This document shows positions 25,741 to 34,353 of a stretch of 64,000 nt of DNA, piece by piece. The position numbers were made by a program, and so were the translations under genes. A model generated the notes under the pieces. It searched no databases. It had not been told where the DNA came from and saw nothing but the letters and a program-made list of their open reading frames with translations. The stretch covers positions 62,001 to 126,000 of the forward strand of contig NZ_JACIDE010000001.1 of NCBI RefSeq assembly GCF_014196205.1, given 5' to 3'. The DNA is from Anoxybacteroides voinovskiense (GTDB lineage Bacteria; Bacillota; Bacilli; Bacillales; Anoxybacillaceae). Every line of letters starts with the position of its first letter. Position 1 is the first letter of the stretch.

Positions 25741-26502
25741 TTAAGATGCCTGTCCGTTTTCTGCGGCTTTTGCTGCTTTAAAATGCATGCGAAAAATTAA
25801 TGATTGGATGATCGAAAAACATCCGCCAACAACCCAATAAAGCGATAATGCAGACGGAACAGAGCTTGCCCCCATAAAAATCATGAGCGGCATAATATAA
25901 ATCATCATTGCCATTTGCGGCATTTGTTGCTCCGTCATCGATGGAGACAGCTTCATCGAAATAAACGTCGTCACTGCCGCTAAAATCGGTAAAATAAAAT
26001 ACGGGTCACGATGGCCAAGTTCTACCCATAAAAACGAATGCGTCGTAATTTCTTCGGTACGCCGGATGGCATAATAAAGCGCCATAAAAATTGGCAGCTG
26101 AATAAGCGCTGGCAAGCAGCCGCTCATCGGATTTACGCCATGTTTTTGGTATAGCTGCATCATTTCTTGTTGCAGCTTTTGTTGCGTTTCCATATCTTTT
26201 CCTTTATATTTTTCTTGCAGTTTTTGCATTTCCGGGCGTAGTTTTTGCATCGCTAGCGATGCTTTAAATTGCTTGAGCATTAACGGCAATAGCGCAAAAC
26301 GAACGACGAGCGTTAACGCAATAATCGCTAGTCCATAATTTCCGCCAAGCCCATTCCCAAGCATTAAAAGCAACTTAGACATCGGATAAACAAAATAATG
26401 ATCCCATACTCCTTGGCTATGCTCATTAATTGGTGCATTGTTCCCGCAGCCACTTAATAGTGCTATCAATATAAATAAAATGAACATCCATTTTTTCTTC
26501 AT
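25741..26502 (-). CDS. yidC: membrane protein insertase YidC/OxaA (SpoIIIJ/YqjG type), lipoprotein
   Basis: 253-residue Oxa1-family insertase that inserts membrane proteins with or after SecYEG. The N-terminus is a lipoprotein signal peptide with lipobox LLSGC (Cys19). Five hydrophobic segments follow; GNYGLAIIALTLVVRFALLPL carries the conserved Arg of the hydrophilic groove, and MSGCLPALIQLPIFMALYYA is the family core. Gram-positive bacteria usually have two copies; which one this is cannot be told. GGAGGAGCAAG precedes the ATG. Confidence 0.94.
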   Translation of the reverse strand: MKKKWMFILFILIALLSGCGNNAPINEHSQGVWDHYFVYPMSKLLLMLGNGLGGNYGLAIIALTLVVRFALLPLMLKQFKASLAMQKLRPEMQKLQEKYKGKDMETQQKLQQEMMQLYQKHGVNPMSGCLPALIQLPIFMALYYAIRRTEEITTHSFLWVELGHRDPYFILPILAAVTTFISMKLSPSMTEQQMPQMAMMIYIMPLMIFMGASSVPSALSLYWVVGGCFSIIQSLIFRMHFKAAKAAENGQAS

Positions 26503-26526
26503 CTTGCTCCTCCTTGTTTGTGTTAT

Positions 26527-26799
26527 TTATTGTGCAACAAGGAGCCGCCTTCCTTCCTCATCAGAAACGTGCGGACGTTCCCGTGCTGGGATTTTCCGCT
26601 GATTCGTGACAAATAACCGGAGGGACAAAAACGGCACTACCCGATTCCCTCGATGTTCGCCATATTGCTCCATTTCATATAACATCACATGGTGCAAAAA
26701 CGATTTATATGTTCGATGGCGATTCATATAGCATTTCATCGCCATAAAAAACGCGCCGATAACTAACAAATATGGCAATAAATCCACGGGCGTTTCCAC
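26527..26799 (-). CDS. small membrane-anchored hypothetical protein, 90 aa
   Basis: I do not recognise this protein. It has one N-terminal hydrophobic segment (DLLPYLLVIGAFFMAMKC) and a basic His/Arg-rich remainder (MNRHRTYKSFLHHVM, KIPARERPHVS). GTG at 26799 is the start, with GAGGTGG 5 bp upstream. It lies 24 bp upstream of yidC in the same direction, so the two may be co-transcribed and it may be cotranslationally linked to the insertase; this is only positional evidence. Confidence 0.55.
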   Translation of the reverse strand: METPVDLLPYLLVIGAFFMAMKCYMNRHRTYKSFLHHVMLYEMEQYGEHRGNRVVPFLSLRLFVTNQRKIPARERPHVSDEEGRRLLVAQ

Positions 26800-26874
26800 T
26801 CAGCCCACCTCTTTTCGTCCAACAATCTTACATACATAAACATAACAAATTCGCGCGCGAAAGAAAAGCAAATA

Positions 26875-27381
26875 TTATCGATGGAACGAAAGCGACTTCA
26901 CCCATTCGTAAAACAGCTGATGCTCGGTTCCAATATAAATGAATAGCGCAAATGAGCTATAAAATAACAATTTTTCGATGATGCTTCCTGTTCGATAGAG
27001 CGGAAGTTTATATTTTTTCGTTTGAAACGGCCATAATAGCGGCACGCCCTGAACCGATAAAAAATCTTCGAGGATATGAAACAAATACCCTAACACAAAA
27101 CCGAGCGAAAATGGAGAAGAGGATTCACCTATCACAATCGCAGCGATCGCCCCCCACACCACGAGCGAATGCGTCATCCCTCGATGTCCAAACGCCTCTT
27201 TCACTTTATTTGCCATGCCGAACGAACGGCGACCAACGTACGATTTTGGCTCATCAATATCTGGAAGTAAACTCCCGATCACGACTCCTGCCGTGTAACT
27301 AGCGGTAAACGGTAAATGTGTATACGCAGCAGCTGCCGCTCCGATACAGAGAGAAACCATAACATGGGAATGGTAACGCAT
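26875..27381 (-). CDS. YdjM/DUF457 family membrane-bound metal-dependent hydrolase-like protein
   Basis: 168-residue protein with several membrane helices and the DUF457 pattern: an early His (MRYHSHV), GSLLPDIDEPKS near residues 37-48, and GHRGMTHSLVVWGAI near 65-79. The conserved His and Asp residues would bind metal. In E. coli YdjM is LexA-regulated, but no SOS-type box was noticed here. GTAGGTGAT precedes the ATG. Its 5' end faces a MITE-like element and the nar promoter. Confidence 0.82.
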   Translation of the reverse strand: MRYHSHVMVSLCIGAAAAAYTHLPFTASYTAGVVIGSLLPDIDEPKSYVGRRSFGMANKVKEAFGHRGMTHSLVVWGAIAAIVIGESSSPFSLGFVLGYLFHILEDFLSVQGVPLLWPFQTKKYKLPLYRTGSIIEKLLFYSSFALFIYIGTEHQLFYEWVKSLSFHR

Positions 27382-27456
27382 TTTTTATCACCTACAACGT
27401 TATTTCGTTTATTATATCACAAAAAGAATATTTGTTCGCCTTTTTTTATTTTCAGC

Positions 27457-27465
27457 ATTTTTCAT
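27457..27465 (+). repeat. left 9-bp target duplication of MITE copy 1
   Basis: ATTTTTCAT, repeated exactly at 27716-27724 on the far side of the element. Confidence 0.9.
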
Positions 27466-27715
27466 CAGGCGTGTTGATTAACCAATAAAAACCAGTTGAC
27501 ATCGCTCTATTTCTAGCTTTTCTGCCGTAGTCGGCAAGCGAATCGCTTGCCGACTGGGCATGCGCACAGCATGCCCTCCTCGAACAATGAACGCTTTGCG
27601 GGCAAATGTCATTTGCCCGCCGGCATTCTTGTTCGAGGGAAGAGGCAGAAAAGCTTGTGTTCAGTCATATGATTCTGTGTTTTTTTAGTAAAACAATGGA
27701 TAATCAACACCCGTG
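27466..27715. mobile_element. MITE-like structured mobile element, copy 1 (250 bp)
   Basis: Noncoding element with imperfect inverted ends: CAGGCGTGTTGATTA on the left and, read inward from the right, CACGGGTGTTGATTA. It is flanked by 9-bp direct repeats (ATTTTTCAT). Inside is nested palindromic structure: a 12-bp pair AGCTTTTCTGCC (27515-27526) / GGCAGAAAAGCT (27644-27655) encloses a hairpin AGTCGGCAAGCG.. (27529-27555), a hairpin GGGCATGC.. (27556-27576), and an arm CCTCGAACAA / TTGTTCGAGG enclosing GCGGGCAAATG.. (27598-27620). A second copy with the same orientation lies at 39447-39692. No ORF or transposase is inside, so movement in trans is inferred. It explains most of the gap 27382-27838. 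Confidence 0.88.
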
Positions 27716-27724
27716 ATTTTTCAT
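27716..27724 (+). repeat. right 9-bp target duplication of MITE copy 1
   Basis: ATTTTTCAT, matching 27457-27465. Confidence 0.9.
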
Positions 27725-27758
27725 CATCTTTTGACAGTTTTGTGACAACTACTCGGAA

Positions 27759-27801
27759 TGTGATGAAGTTAACATCGATTCGTTTTCATTATGTTTATAG
27801 T
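27759..27801 (+). promoter_or_regulatory. Fnr-type class II promoter of narGHJI
   Basis: Fnr-like box TGTGA-N6-TAACA (27759-27774; consensus TGTGA-N6-TCACA) with -10 TATAGT at 27796-27801. The box centre (27766.5) is 29.5 bp before the first base of the -10, equal to -41.5 from a start near 27808. No good -35 exists, as expected of an activated promoter. Confidence 0.72.
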
Positions 27802-27838
27802 AAAATTATACAAATTGATTTTCAAGGAGTGAACCGAC

Positions 27839-30800
27839 GTGAAGAAGAAAAAATCTCCGTTCCTCAACCGTTTCAAATATATTCGGCCAATCGAGCGGCA
27901 TGCGGACAATCATAGTGAAGTGACGTATGGTGACCGCGATTGGGAAAACGCTTACCGTCGCCGGTGGCAACACGATAAAGTCGTTCGTTCGACACATGGG
28001 GTAAACTGTACAGGGTCTTGCAGCTGGAATGTGTACGTAAAAGACGGCATTGTCACATGGGAAGGGCAACATCTCAACTATCCATCGACAGGACCTGATA
28101 TGCCAGACTTTGAACCGCGTGGTTGTCCTCGCGGCGCAAGCTTCTCGTGGTACATTTACAGCCCGCTCCGCGTCAAATATCCTTACGTGCGCGGCGTGTT
28201 GATGGACATGTGGAGAGAAGCGTTGAAAGAGCATAAAAATCCGCTTGATGCTTGGAAAAGCATCGTTGAACATCCAGAAAAAGCGAAGCGTTATAAACAA
28301 GCGCGCGGAAAAGGTGGATTCGTCCGCGCCGAGTGGGATGAAGCGCTTAAACTTGTCGCTAGTTCCCTTCTCTATACCGTCACCAAATACGGTCCTGACC
28401 GCAACGTTGGATTCTCGCCGATTCCAGCGATGTCGATGGTCAGCCACGCAGCGGGCGCACGCTTTATGTCGTTAATGGGGGGGCCGATTTTAAGTTTTTA
28501 CGATTGGTACGCAGACTTGCCACCTGCTTCCCCGCAAATTTGGGGAGACCAAACGGACGTTCCAGAATCAAGTGACTGGTATAACTCCGGCTACATTATT
28601 ACATGGGGTTCCAACGTGCCAATGACGCGGACACCAGATGCTCATTTCTTAGCGGAAGTGCGCTACAAAGGCACAAAAGTTGTTTCGATTAGCCCTGACT
28701 TTGCGGAATCAACGAAACTTGCCGATGATTGGATGAGCGTAAAGCAAGGAACAGACGGCGCGCTGGCGATGGCAATGGGACACGTCATTTTAAAAGAATT
28801 TTACGTTGACCGTCAAGTCGACTACTTTATCCGTTACGCAAAACAATATACAGACTTCCCGTTCCTTGTTACATTGAAAAAACAAGCGAACGGCCAATTC
28901 GTTGCTGACCGTTTCTTCAACGCAAGCGATCTCGGCCGCCAAACGACAAACGGCGAATGGAAGCCTGCGCTTTGGAACGATAACACCAATACGTTTGCCA
29001 TTCCGAACGGAACGATGGGTTCTCGCTGGGAAGACAAAGGAAAATGGAATTTACATTTAGTCGATGAAGACACAGAAGAGCCAATCGATCCACGTCTTTC
29101 GCTACTAGGAATCGAAGACGACATCGCAACCGTACAAATTCCGTACTTCTCGCACGACGGAAATCAAGTGCTCGAACGCAATGTTCCGATGAAAAAAGTG
29201 CAAACAGAAACCGGAGAATGGTACGTCACGACCGTTTATGACTTAATTTTAGCGAACTACGGCGTAGACCGCGGCATCGGTGGAACCGTCGCGAAAACGT
29301 TCGACGACCAAATCCCGTTCACTCCAGCGTGGCAAGAAGCGATTACTGGCGTAAAACGCGAACTCGTCATTAAAATTGCTCGCGAATTTGCGCAAAACGC
29401 CATCGACACAAACGGTCGATCGATGATTATCGTCGGCGCCGGTATTAACCACTGGTTTAACTCGGACACGATTTATCGCGCCGTCTTAAACCTTGTCTTG
29501 CTCGTCGGTGCTCAAGGCGTAAACGGCGGCGGTTGGGCGCACTACGTCGGTCAAGAAAAATTGCGTCCAGCGGAAGGATGGCAAAATATCGCTACTGCTC
29601 GCGATTGGCAAATGCCGCCAAAACTCCAAAACGGAACATCGTTCTTCTACTTCGCCACTGACCAATGGCGCTACGAAGAAACACCAGTGGGCGAACTTGT
29701 ATCGCCAGTTGTGAAAGAAGCGCGTTACCAACATTATGCCGACTACAACGTACTCGCTGCTCGTCTTGGTTGGTTGCCTTCTTATCCGACATTTGAAAAA
29801 AACGGCATTGACCTTTATAACGAAGCAGTGCAAGCGGGAGCGAAAACGCCGGAAGAAATCGGTAAGTATGTTGCTACTCAATTAAAAGAGAAAAAATTGC
29901 GCTTTGCCATTGAAGACCCTGATAACGAGAAAAACTTCCCGCGCAACTTAATCGTTTGGCGCGCAAACTTAATCTCAAGCTCCGGCAAAGGGCACGAATA
30001 TTTCTTAAAACATTTGCTTGGAACAACAAACGGACTGATGAACGACGATGAAGACAGCTTGCGTCCGGAAGAAATTACGTGGCGCGACAAAGCACCGGAA
30101 GGAAAACTTGACTTACTGATTAACTTAGACTTCCGGATGGCGGGAACGGCGCTTTATTCCGATGTCGTTTTCCCTGCTGCCACATGGTACGAAAAACACG
30201 ACTTAAGCAGCACAGATATGCATCCGTTCATTCATCCGTTTAACCCAGCTATTTCGACACCGTGGGAAGCACGTTCGGACTGGGAAATTTTCAAATCGCT
30301 CGCAAAAGCTGTTTCGGACTTAGCGAAAGAAATTAACATGAAACCGGTAAAAGAAGTCGTGGCAACGCCAATTCTCCACGATACCCCACAAGAATTGGCA
30401 CAGCCACTCGGAAAAGTAAAAGACTGGAGCAAAGGCGAATGCGAACCGATTCCAGGCAAAACAATGCCGCAAATTCATGTCGTCGAACGCGACTACACGC
30501 AATTGTTCGATAAAATGACTGCCCTCGGTCCGAACATCGCCAAGCTGCCATACGGCATTAAAGGAATCAACTGGTCGGCAAAAGAAGAGTACGAACAGTT
30601 GAAAAAGTTACTAGGAACTGTTCAAAAAGCTAGCATCGCCGATGGTTGCCCAGATATGAGCGAAGCGAAAAAAGTGGCAGAAGCGATTTTAACATTATCA
30701 TCTACGACAAACGGAAAAGTTGCTGTCAAAGCATGGGAAGCGCTCGAGAAGAAAACAAGTCTTGAACTAAAAGACTTAGCAAGCGAACGCGAAGAAGAAT

Positions 30801-31525
30801 GCTTCACGTTCGAACAAATTACTGCACAGCCAAAACCGGTCATCACCTCCCCTGCTTTCAGCGGCTCAGAAAAAGGCGGCAGACGCTACTCGCCGTTTAC
30901 AACAAACGTCGAGCGGCTCATTCCGTGGCGGACGTTAACAGGGCGGCAGTCGTTCTATGTCGACCATGAACTGATGCAAGAGTTTGGGGAAACGATGGCA
31001 ACGTTTAAGCCAGTGTTGCTCCATAAACCGTTTAAAAAAGGGCGCCCGCAAGTAGAAGGAAAAGAAATTACGTTGAACTATTTAACGCCGCATAATAAAT
31101 GGTCGGTGCACAGCATGTATTTCGATTCGCAACCGATTCTTACGCTATTCCGCGGCGGCCCAACGATTTGGCTAAACAAAGACGATGCCGAAGAAGCAGG
31201 CATTAAAGATAACGACTGGATTGAATGTTTCAACCGAAACGGCGTCGTTGTCGCTCGTGCCGTTGTTTCGCACCGGCTGCCAAGAGGAATCGCGTTTATG
31301 CACCACGCCCAAGACCGGCATATTAACGTGCCTGGCACAAAACTAACAAACAACCGTGGCGGTACGCACAACAGCCCGACACGTATTCATGTAAAACCGA
31401 CCCACATGATCGGCGGATACGCGCAGCTCAGCTACGGTTTTAACTATTACGGCCCGACTGGAAACCAACGCGACTTGAACGTCATTATCCGCAAATTGAA
31501 GGAGGTTGATTGGCTTGAAGATTAA
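27839..31525 (+). CDS. narG: respiratory nitrate reductase alpha subunit
   Basis: 1228-residue molybdenum (bis-MGD) catalytic subunit of membrane-bound nitrate reductase, facing the cytoplasm. The N-terminal FS0 [4Fe-4S] ligands are His53, Cys57, Cys61 (STHGVNCTGSC) and Cys96 (RGCPRG). The Mo-ligand Asp lies in the conserved SFYDWYADLPPASPQ near 220-232. The start is GTG at 27839 with AAGGAG 9 bp upstream. It heads narGHJI and follows an Fnr-like promoter. Nitrate reduction to nitrite coupled to the quinone pool via NarI is family knowledge. Full length, no truncation. Confidence 0.98.
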   Translation: MKKKKSPFLNRFKYIRPIERHADNHSEVTYGDRDWENAYRRRWQHDKVVRSTHGVNCTGSCSWNVYVKDGIVTWEGQHLNYPSTGPDMPDFEPRGCPRGASFSWYIYSPLRVKYPYVRGVLMDMWREALKEHKNPLDAWKSIVEHPEKAKRYKQARGKGGFVRAEWDEALKLVASSLLYTVTKYGPDRNVGFSPIPAMSMVSHAAGARFMSLMGGPILSFYDWYADLPPASPQIWGDQTDVPESSDWYNSGYIITWGSNVPMTRTPDAHFLAEVRYKGTKVVSISPDFAESTKLADDWMSVKQGTDGALAMAMGHVILKEFYVDRQVDYFIRYAKQYTDFPFLVTLKKQANGQFVADRFFNASDLGRQTTNGEWKPALWNDNTNTFAIPNGTMGSRWEDKGKWNLHLVDEDTEEPIDPRLSLLGIEDDIATVQIPYFSHDGNQVLERNVPMKKVQTETGEWYVTTVYDLILANYGVDRGIGGTVAKTFDDQIPFTPAWQEAITGVKRELVIKIAREFAQNAIDTNGRSMIIVGAGINHWFNSDTIYRAVLNLVLLVGAQGVNGGGWAHYVGQEKLRPAEGWQNIATARDWQMPPKLQNGTSFFYFATDQWRYEETPVGELVSPVVKEARYQHYADYNVLAARLGWLPSYPTFEKNGIDLYNEAVQAGAKTPEEIGKYVATQLKEKKLRFAIEDPDNEKNFPRNLIVWRANLISSSGKGHEYFLKHLLGTTNGLMNDDEDSLRPEEITWRDKAPEGKLDLLINLDFRMAGTALYSDVVFPAATWYEKHDLSSTDMHPFIHPFNPAISTPWEARSDWEIFKSLAKAVSDLAKEINMKPVKEVVATPILHDTPQELAQPLGKVKDWSKGECEPIPGKTMPQIHVVERDYTQLFDKMTALGPNIAKLPYGIKGINWSAKEEYEQLKKLLGTVQKASIADGCPDMSEAKKVAEAILTLSSTTNGKVAVKAWEALEKKTSLELKDLASEREEECFTFEQITAQPKPVITSPAFSGSEKGGRRYSPFTTNVERLIPWRTLTGRQSFYVDHELMQEFGETMATFKPVLLHKPFKKGRPQVEGKEITLNYLTPHNKWSVHSMYFDSQPILTLFRGGPTIWLNKDDAEEAGIKDNDWIECFNRNGVVVARAVVSHRLPRGIAFMHHAQDRHINVPGTKLTNNRGGTHNSPTRIHVKPTHMIGGYAQLSYGFNYYGPTGNQRDLNVIIRKLKEVDWLED

Positions 31526-32987
31526 AGCGCAAGTCGGCATGGTCATGAATTTAGATAAATGCATCGGCTGCCATACGTGCAGCGTCACGTGCAAAAACAC
31601 CTGGACAAATCGTCCAGGTGCCGAATATATGTATTTCAACAACGTAGAAACAAAACCAGGCATCGGCTATCCAAAACAATGGGAAGACCAAGAAAAATAT
31701 CGCGGCGGCTGGGAATTACGAAACGGCGAGCTACAATTAAAATCCGGCTCCAAAGTGAACCGCCTGCTCCACTTGTTTTACAACCCGTACCAGCCAACAA
31801 TTGATGATTACTATGAGCCATGGAATTACGACTACGAAACATTAACGAACAGCCCACAAAAGAAATACCAGCCAGTCGCTCGGCCAAAATCAGCGATTAC
31901 CGGCGAATTTATGGAGCTGTCGTGGGGACCAAACTGGGAAGACGATTTAGCTGGCGCGCACGTTACTGGTCTAAAAGATCCGAACGTGTTAAAAATGGAA
32001 GAATCGATTAAAACCGAATTTGAAAACGTCTTTATGATGTATTTGCCACGCATTTGCGAGCATTGCATCAACCCGCCGTGCGTATCGAGCTGTCCATCTG
32101 GCGCGATGTATAAACGGGAAGAAGACGGCATCGTCCTTGTCGACCAAAACGCATGCCGCGCATGGCGCTATTGCGTCACAAGCTGTCCGTACAAAAAAGT
32201 ATATTTCAACTGGCAAACAAACAAAGCGGAAAAATGTACGCTCTGCTTCCCGCGCATCGAAGCAGGCATGCCGACGATTTGTTCGGAAACGTGCGTTGGC
32301 CGCATCCGCTATATTGGCGTCATGCTATACGATGCCGACAAAGTAAAGGAAGCGGCAAGCGTCGAAAACGAAAAAGACTTATATCATGCACAGCTTGATA
32401 TTTTCCTCGATCCGCACGATCCGGAAGTAATCACCAAAGCAAAAGAAGCAGGCATTCCGCAAGAGTGGATTGAAGCAGCGCAAAAATCGCCAATTTATAA
32501 AATGATTATCGATTGGAAAATCGCTCTTCCGCTGCACCCAGAGTATCGCACAATGCCGATGGTATGGTATATTCCACCGCTTAGCCCAATCATGAATATG
32601 GTTGAAGGAAAAGGAAGCAACTTAGCAGAAGACGACATCTTCCCTGCCATCGACCAAATGCGAATCCCAATCGAATATTTGGCGAATTTATTAACAGCAG
32701 GCGATCAAACGCATATTCGCACAACATTGAAAAAAATGGCGGTCATGCGCCAATATATGCGCGCGGTGCAAACGAATAAGCAACCGAACGTGAAAGTCGT
32801 AGAAGAACTCGGGTTAACGGAGAACGACATGCAAGAGATGTATCGTTTACTAGCGATTGCAAAATACAATGACCGCTTCGTCATTCCGGCGTCGCACCGC
32901 GAAGAAGTGGCGAACTTATACGCAGAACAAGGCAGCTGCGGCTTATCATTTGCTGGTGGCCCTGGTTCTTGCGGAACACTCTCATAA
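31515..32987 (+). CDS. narH: respiratory nitrate reductase beta subunit
   Basis: 490-residue iron-sulfur subunit that passes electrons from NarI haems to NarG. Four cluster motifs are visible: CIGCHTCSVTC near residue 16, CEHCINPPCVSSC near 180, CRAWRYCVTSC near 213 (Trp replaces one Cys, the [3Fe-4S] cluster type), and CTLCFPRIEAGMPTICSETC near 240. The start is TTG at 31515, where KIKAQVGMVMNLDKC matches the B. subtilis start and AAGGAGG lies 9 bp upstream; an upstream TTG at 31506 is less likely. The start overlaps the end of narG by 11 bp. Confidence 0.97.
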   Translation: MKIKAQVGMVMNLDKCIGCHTCSVTCKNTWTNRPGAEYMYFNNVETKPGIGYPKQWEDQEKYRGGWELRNGELQLKSGSKVNRLLHLFYNPYQPTIDDYYEPWNYDYETLTNSPQKKYQPVARPKSAITGEFMELSWGPNWEDDLAGAHVTGLKDPNVLKMEESIKTEFENVFMMYLPRICEHCINPPCVSSCPSGAMYKREEDGIVLVDQNACRAWRYCVTSCPYKKVYFNWQTNKAEKCTLCFPRIEAGMPTICSETCVGRIRYIGVMLYDADKVKEAASVENEKDLYHAQLDIFLDPHDPEVITKAKEAGIPQEWIEAAQKSPIYKMIIDWKIALPLHPEYRTMPMVWYIPPLSPIMNMVEGKGSNLAEDDIFPAIDQMRIPIEYLANLLTAGDQTHIRTTLKKMAVMRQYMRAVQTNKQPNVKVVEELGLTENDMQEMYRLLAIAKYNDRFVIPASHREEVANLYAEQGSCGLSFAGGPGSCGTLS

Positions 32988-32999
32988 TGGGGGATTTGT

Positions 33000-33548
33000 A
33001 TGAACTACGAACAAGCACAAACCGTTTTTCAATGTGCCTCCTATTTGCTATCGTATCCAGATGACGAATGGGCACGCGATTTAGACGGTTGTTTACAAGC
33101 GCTCGACGATTTGCCGCATCGGCAAATCGTCGGCTATATCGAACAGTTTATTAACCATATAAAAGCAGTGCCGGTACGGGAACGAATTGAAACGTATGTA
33201 TATACGTTCGATTTCGGCAAAAAAACAAACCTTTACGTCACGTATATGAATACAGGTGAACAGCGAGAACGCGGATTAGAACTGCTCGAATTAAAGCAAC
33301 AATATAAAGCAGCAGGCTTCGATATAACGGAAAAAGAGTTGCCAGACTACTTGCCGCTTATGCTTGAACTTGCTTCACAAGCAGAACCGCAACATGTCGT
33401 GCCGATTTTTCAAAAATATTGGCGCAACATCGAAGAAATCCGAAACCAGCTGCATGCCAATGACAATGTGTATACAGTCGTTTTTGACGCTATTTTAACC
33501 GCGTTAAATGAAATCGGTGTGAAATCATTGCCGAAAGGAAGTGTGTAA
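33000..33548 (+). CDS. narJ: nitrate reductase molybdenum cofactor assembly chaperone
   Basis: 182-residue NarJ/TorD-type chaperone needed for insertion of the Mo cofactor into NarG. It is mostly helical; the conserved pattern TYVYTFDFGKKTNLYVTY and ELPDYLPLMLELAS is clear. It lies 12 bp after narH, and narI starts 2 bp after its stop. Length is typical. Confidence 0.95.
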   Translation: MNYEQAQTVFQCASYLLSYPDDEWARDLDGCLQALDDLPHRQIVGYIEQFINHIKAVPVRERIETYVYTFDFGKKTNLYVTYMNTGEQRERGLELLELKQQYKAAGFDITEKELPDYLPLMLELASQAEPQHVVPIFQKYWRNIEEIRNQLHANDNVYTVVFDAILTALNEIGVKSLPKGSV

Positions 33549-33550
33549 GC

Positions 33551-34249
33551 ATGTTAAATCAATTTCTCTGGGGTACTCTCCCCTACATCATTTTGACGAT
33601 TTTTATCGGCGGTCATATTTATCGCTACAACCATGACCAGTTCGGCTGGACGTCGAAATCAAGCGAATTGCTTGAGAAAAAAGAGCTGCGGCTTGGTAGC
33701 TTGCTCTTTCACTGGGGGATTATTTTCGTCTTCGTCGGTCACGTTATGGGTATTTTAATTCCGGAAGGTGTATATGAAGCGATGGGCATTTCCGAAGAAA
33801 CGTACCATGTCGTAGCACTTGCCGGCGGAATTCCTGCCGGGATTGCAACGGTCATTGGTCTATTCATTTTACTTCACCGCCGCTTAACAGTGAAACGCAT
33901 CTTTTTAACAAGCAGCCGCGGTGACTTTATTGCTCTTTTCTTCTTAGCGGTTGTCGTGTTGTCCGGTCTTTCTTCTACTTTTCTAAACATCGATTCGAAC
34001 GGATTCGACTACCGGACGACCATTGGCCCATGGTTTCGCAGTTTGTTTATCTTCCAGCCAAATCCAGAGTACATGGAAAATGTACCAGTATGGTTTAAAA
34101 TTCACATTTTAGCAGCGTTCGGTATTTTCGCGGTATGGCCGTTTACACGATTAGTGCACGTTTTCAGCCTTCCGCTTCGCTACCTCAATCGTAGCTATGT
34201 CGTCTACCGAAAACGGTTGCCGAAACAGGCCAATCCTTCAAATCGTTAA
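33551..34249 (+). CDS. narI: respiratory nitrate reductase gamma subunit
   Basis: 232-residue di-haem b membrane subunit that oxidises menaquinol and anchors NarGH. Five hydrophobic segments are visible. Histidines that may bind haem are in LFHWGIIFVFVGHVMG and in the C-terminal HILAAFGIFAVWPFTRLVH. GGAAGTGTG precedes the ATG at 33551. Last gene of the operon; a strong terminator follows at 34305-34344. Confidence 0.97.
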   Translation: MLNQFLWGTLPYIILTIFIGGHIYRYNHDQFGWTSKSSELLEKKELRLGSLLFHWGIIFVFVGHVMGILIPEGVYEAMGISEETYHVVALAGGIPAGIATVIGLFILLHRRLTVKRIFLTSSRGDFIALFFLAVVVLSGLSSTFLNIDSNGFDYRTTIGPWFRSLFIFQPNPEYMENVPVWFKIHILAAFGIFAVWPFTRLVHVFSLPLRYLNRSYVVYRKRLPKQANPSNR

Positions 34250-34304
34250 AAAGAAAATACCACAGTCCGAATGACCGCGGTAGTCCAAAATTTTTCTTAC
34301 CTTT

Positions 34305-34344
34305 TTAAAAAAAGACTTTCCTCGCGTGAGGAAAGTCTTTTTTT
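34305..34344. terminator. bidirectional terminator after narI
   Basis: Stem AAAGACTTTCCTC / GAGGAAAGTCTTT (34311-34340) with loop GCGT, flanked by A and T runs. It serves narI and the convergent hemerythrin gene. Confidence 0.92.
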
Positions 34345-34353
34345 AGCTTTTTG

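Noticed and set aside
27515-27655. CRISPR or tandem repeat array in the hairpin-rich region
   Set aside because: The repeats are inverted stems, not regularly spaced direct repeats, and the whole is bounded by transposon ends.
27806-28447. 213-aa open frame on the minus strand across the start of narG
   Set aside because: It overlaps the conserved narG N-terminus and promoter, has biased Arg/Phe composition and no ribosome binding site.
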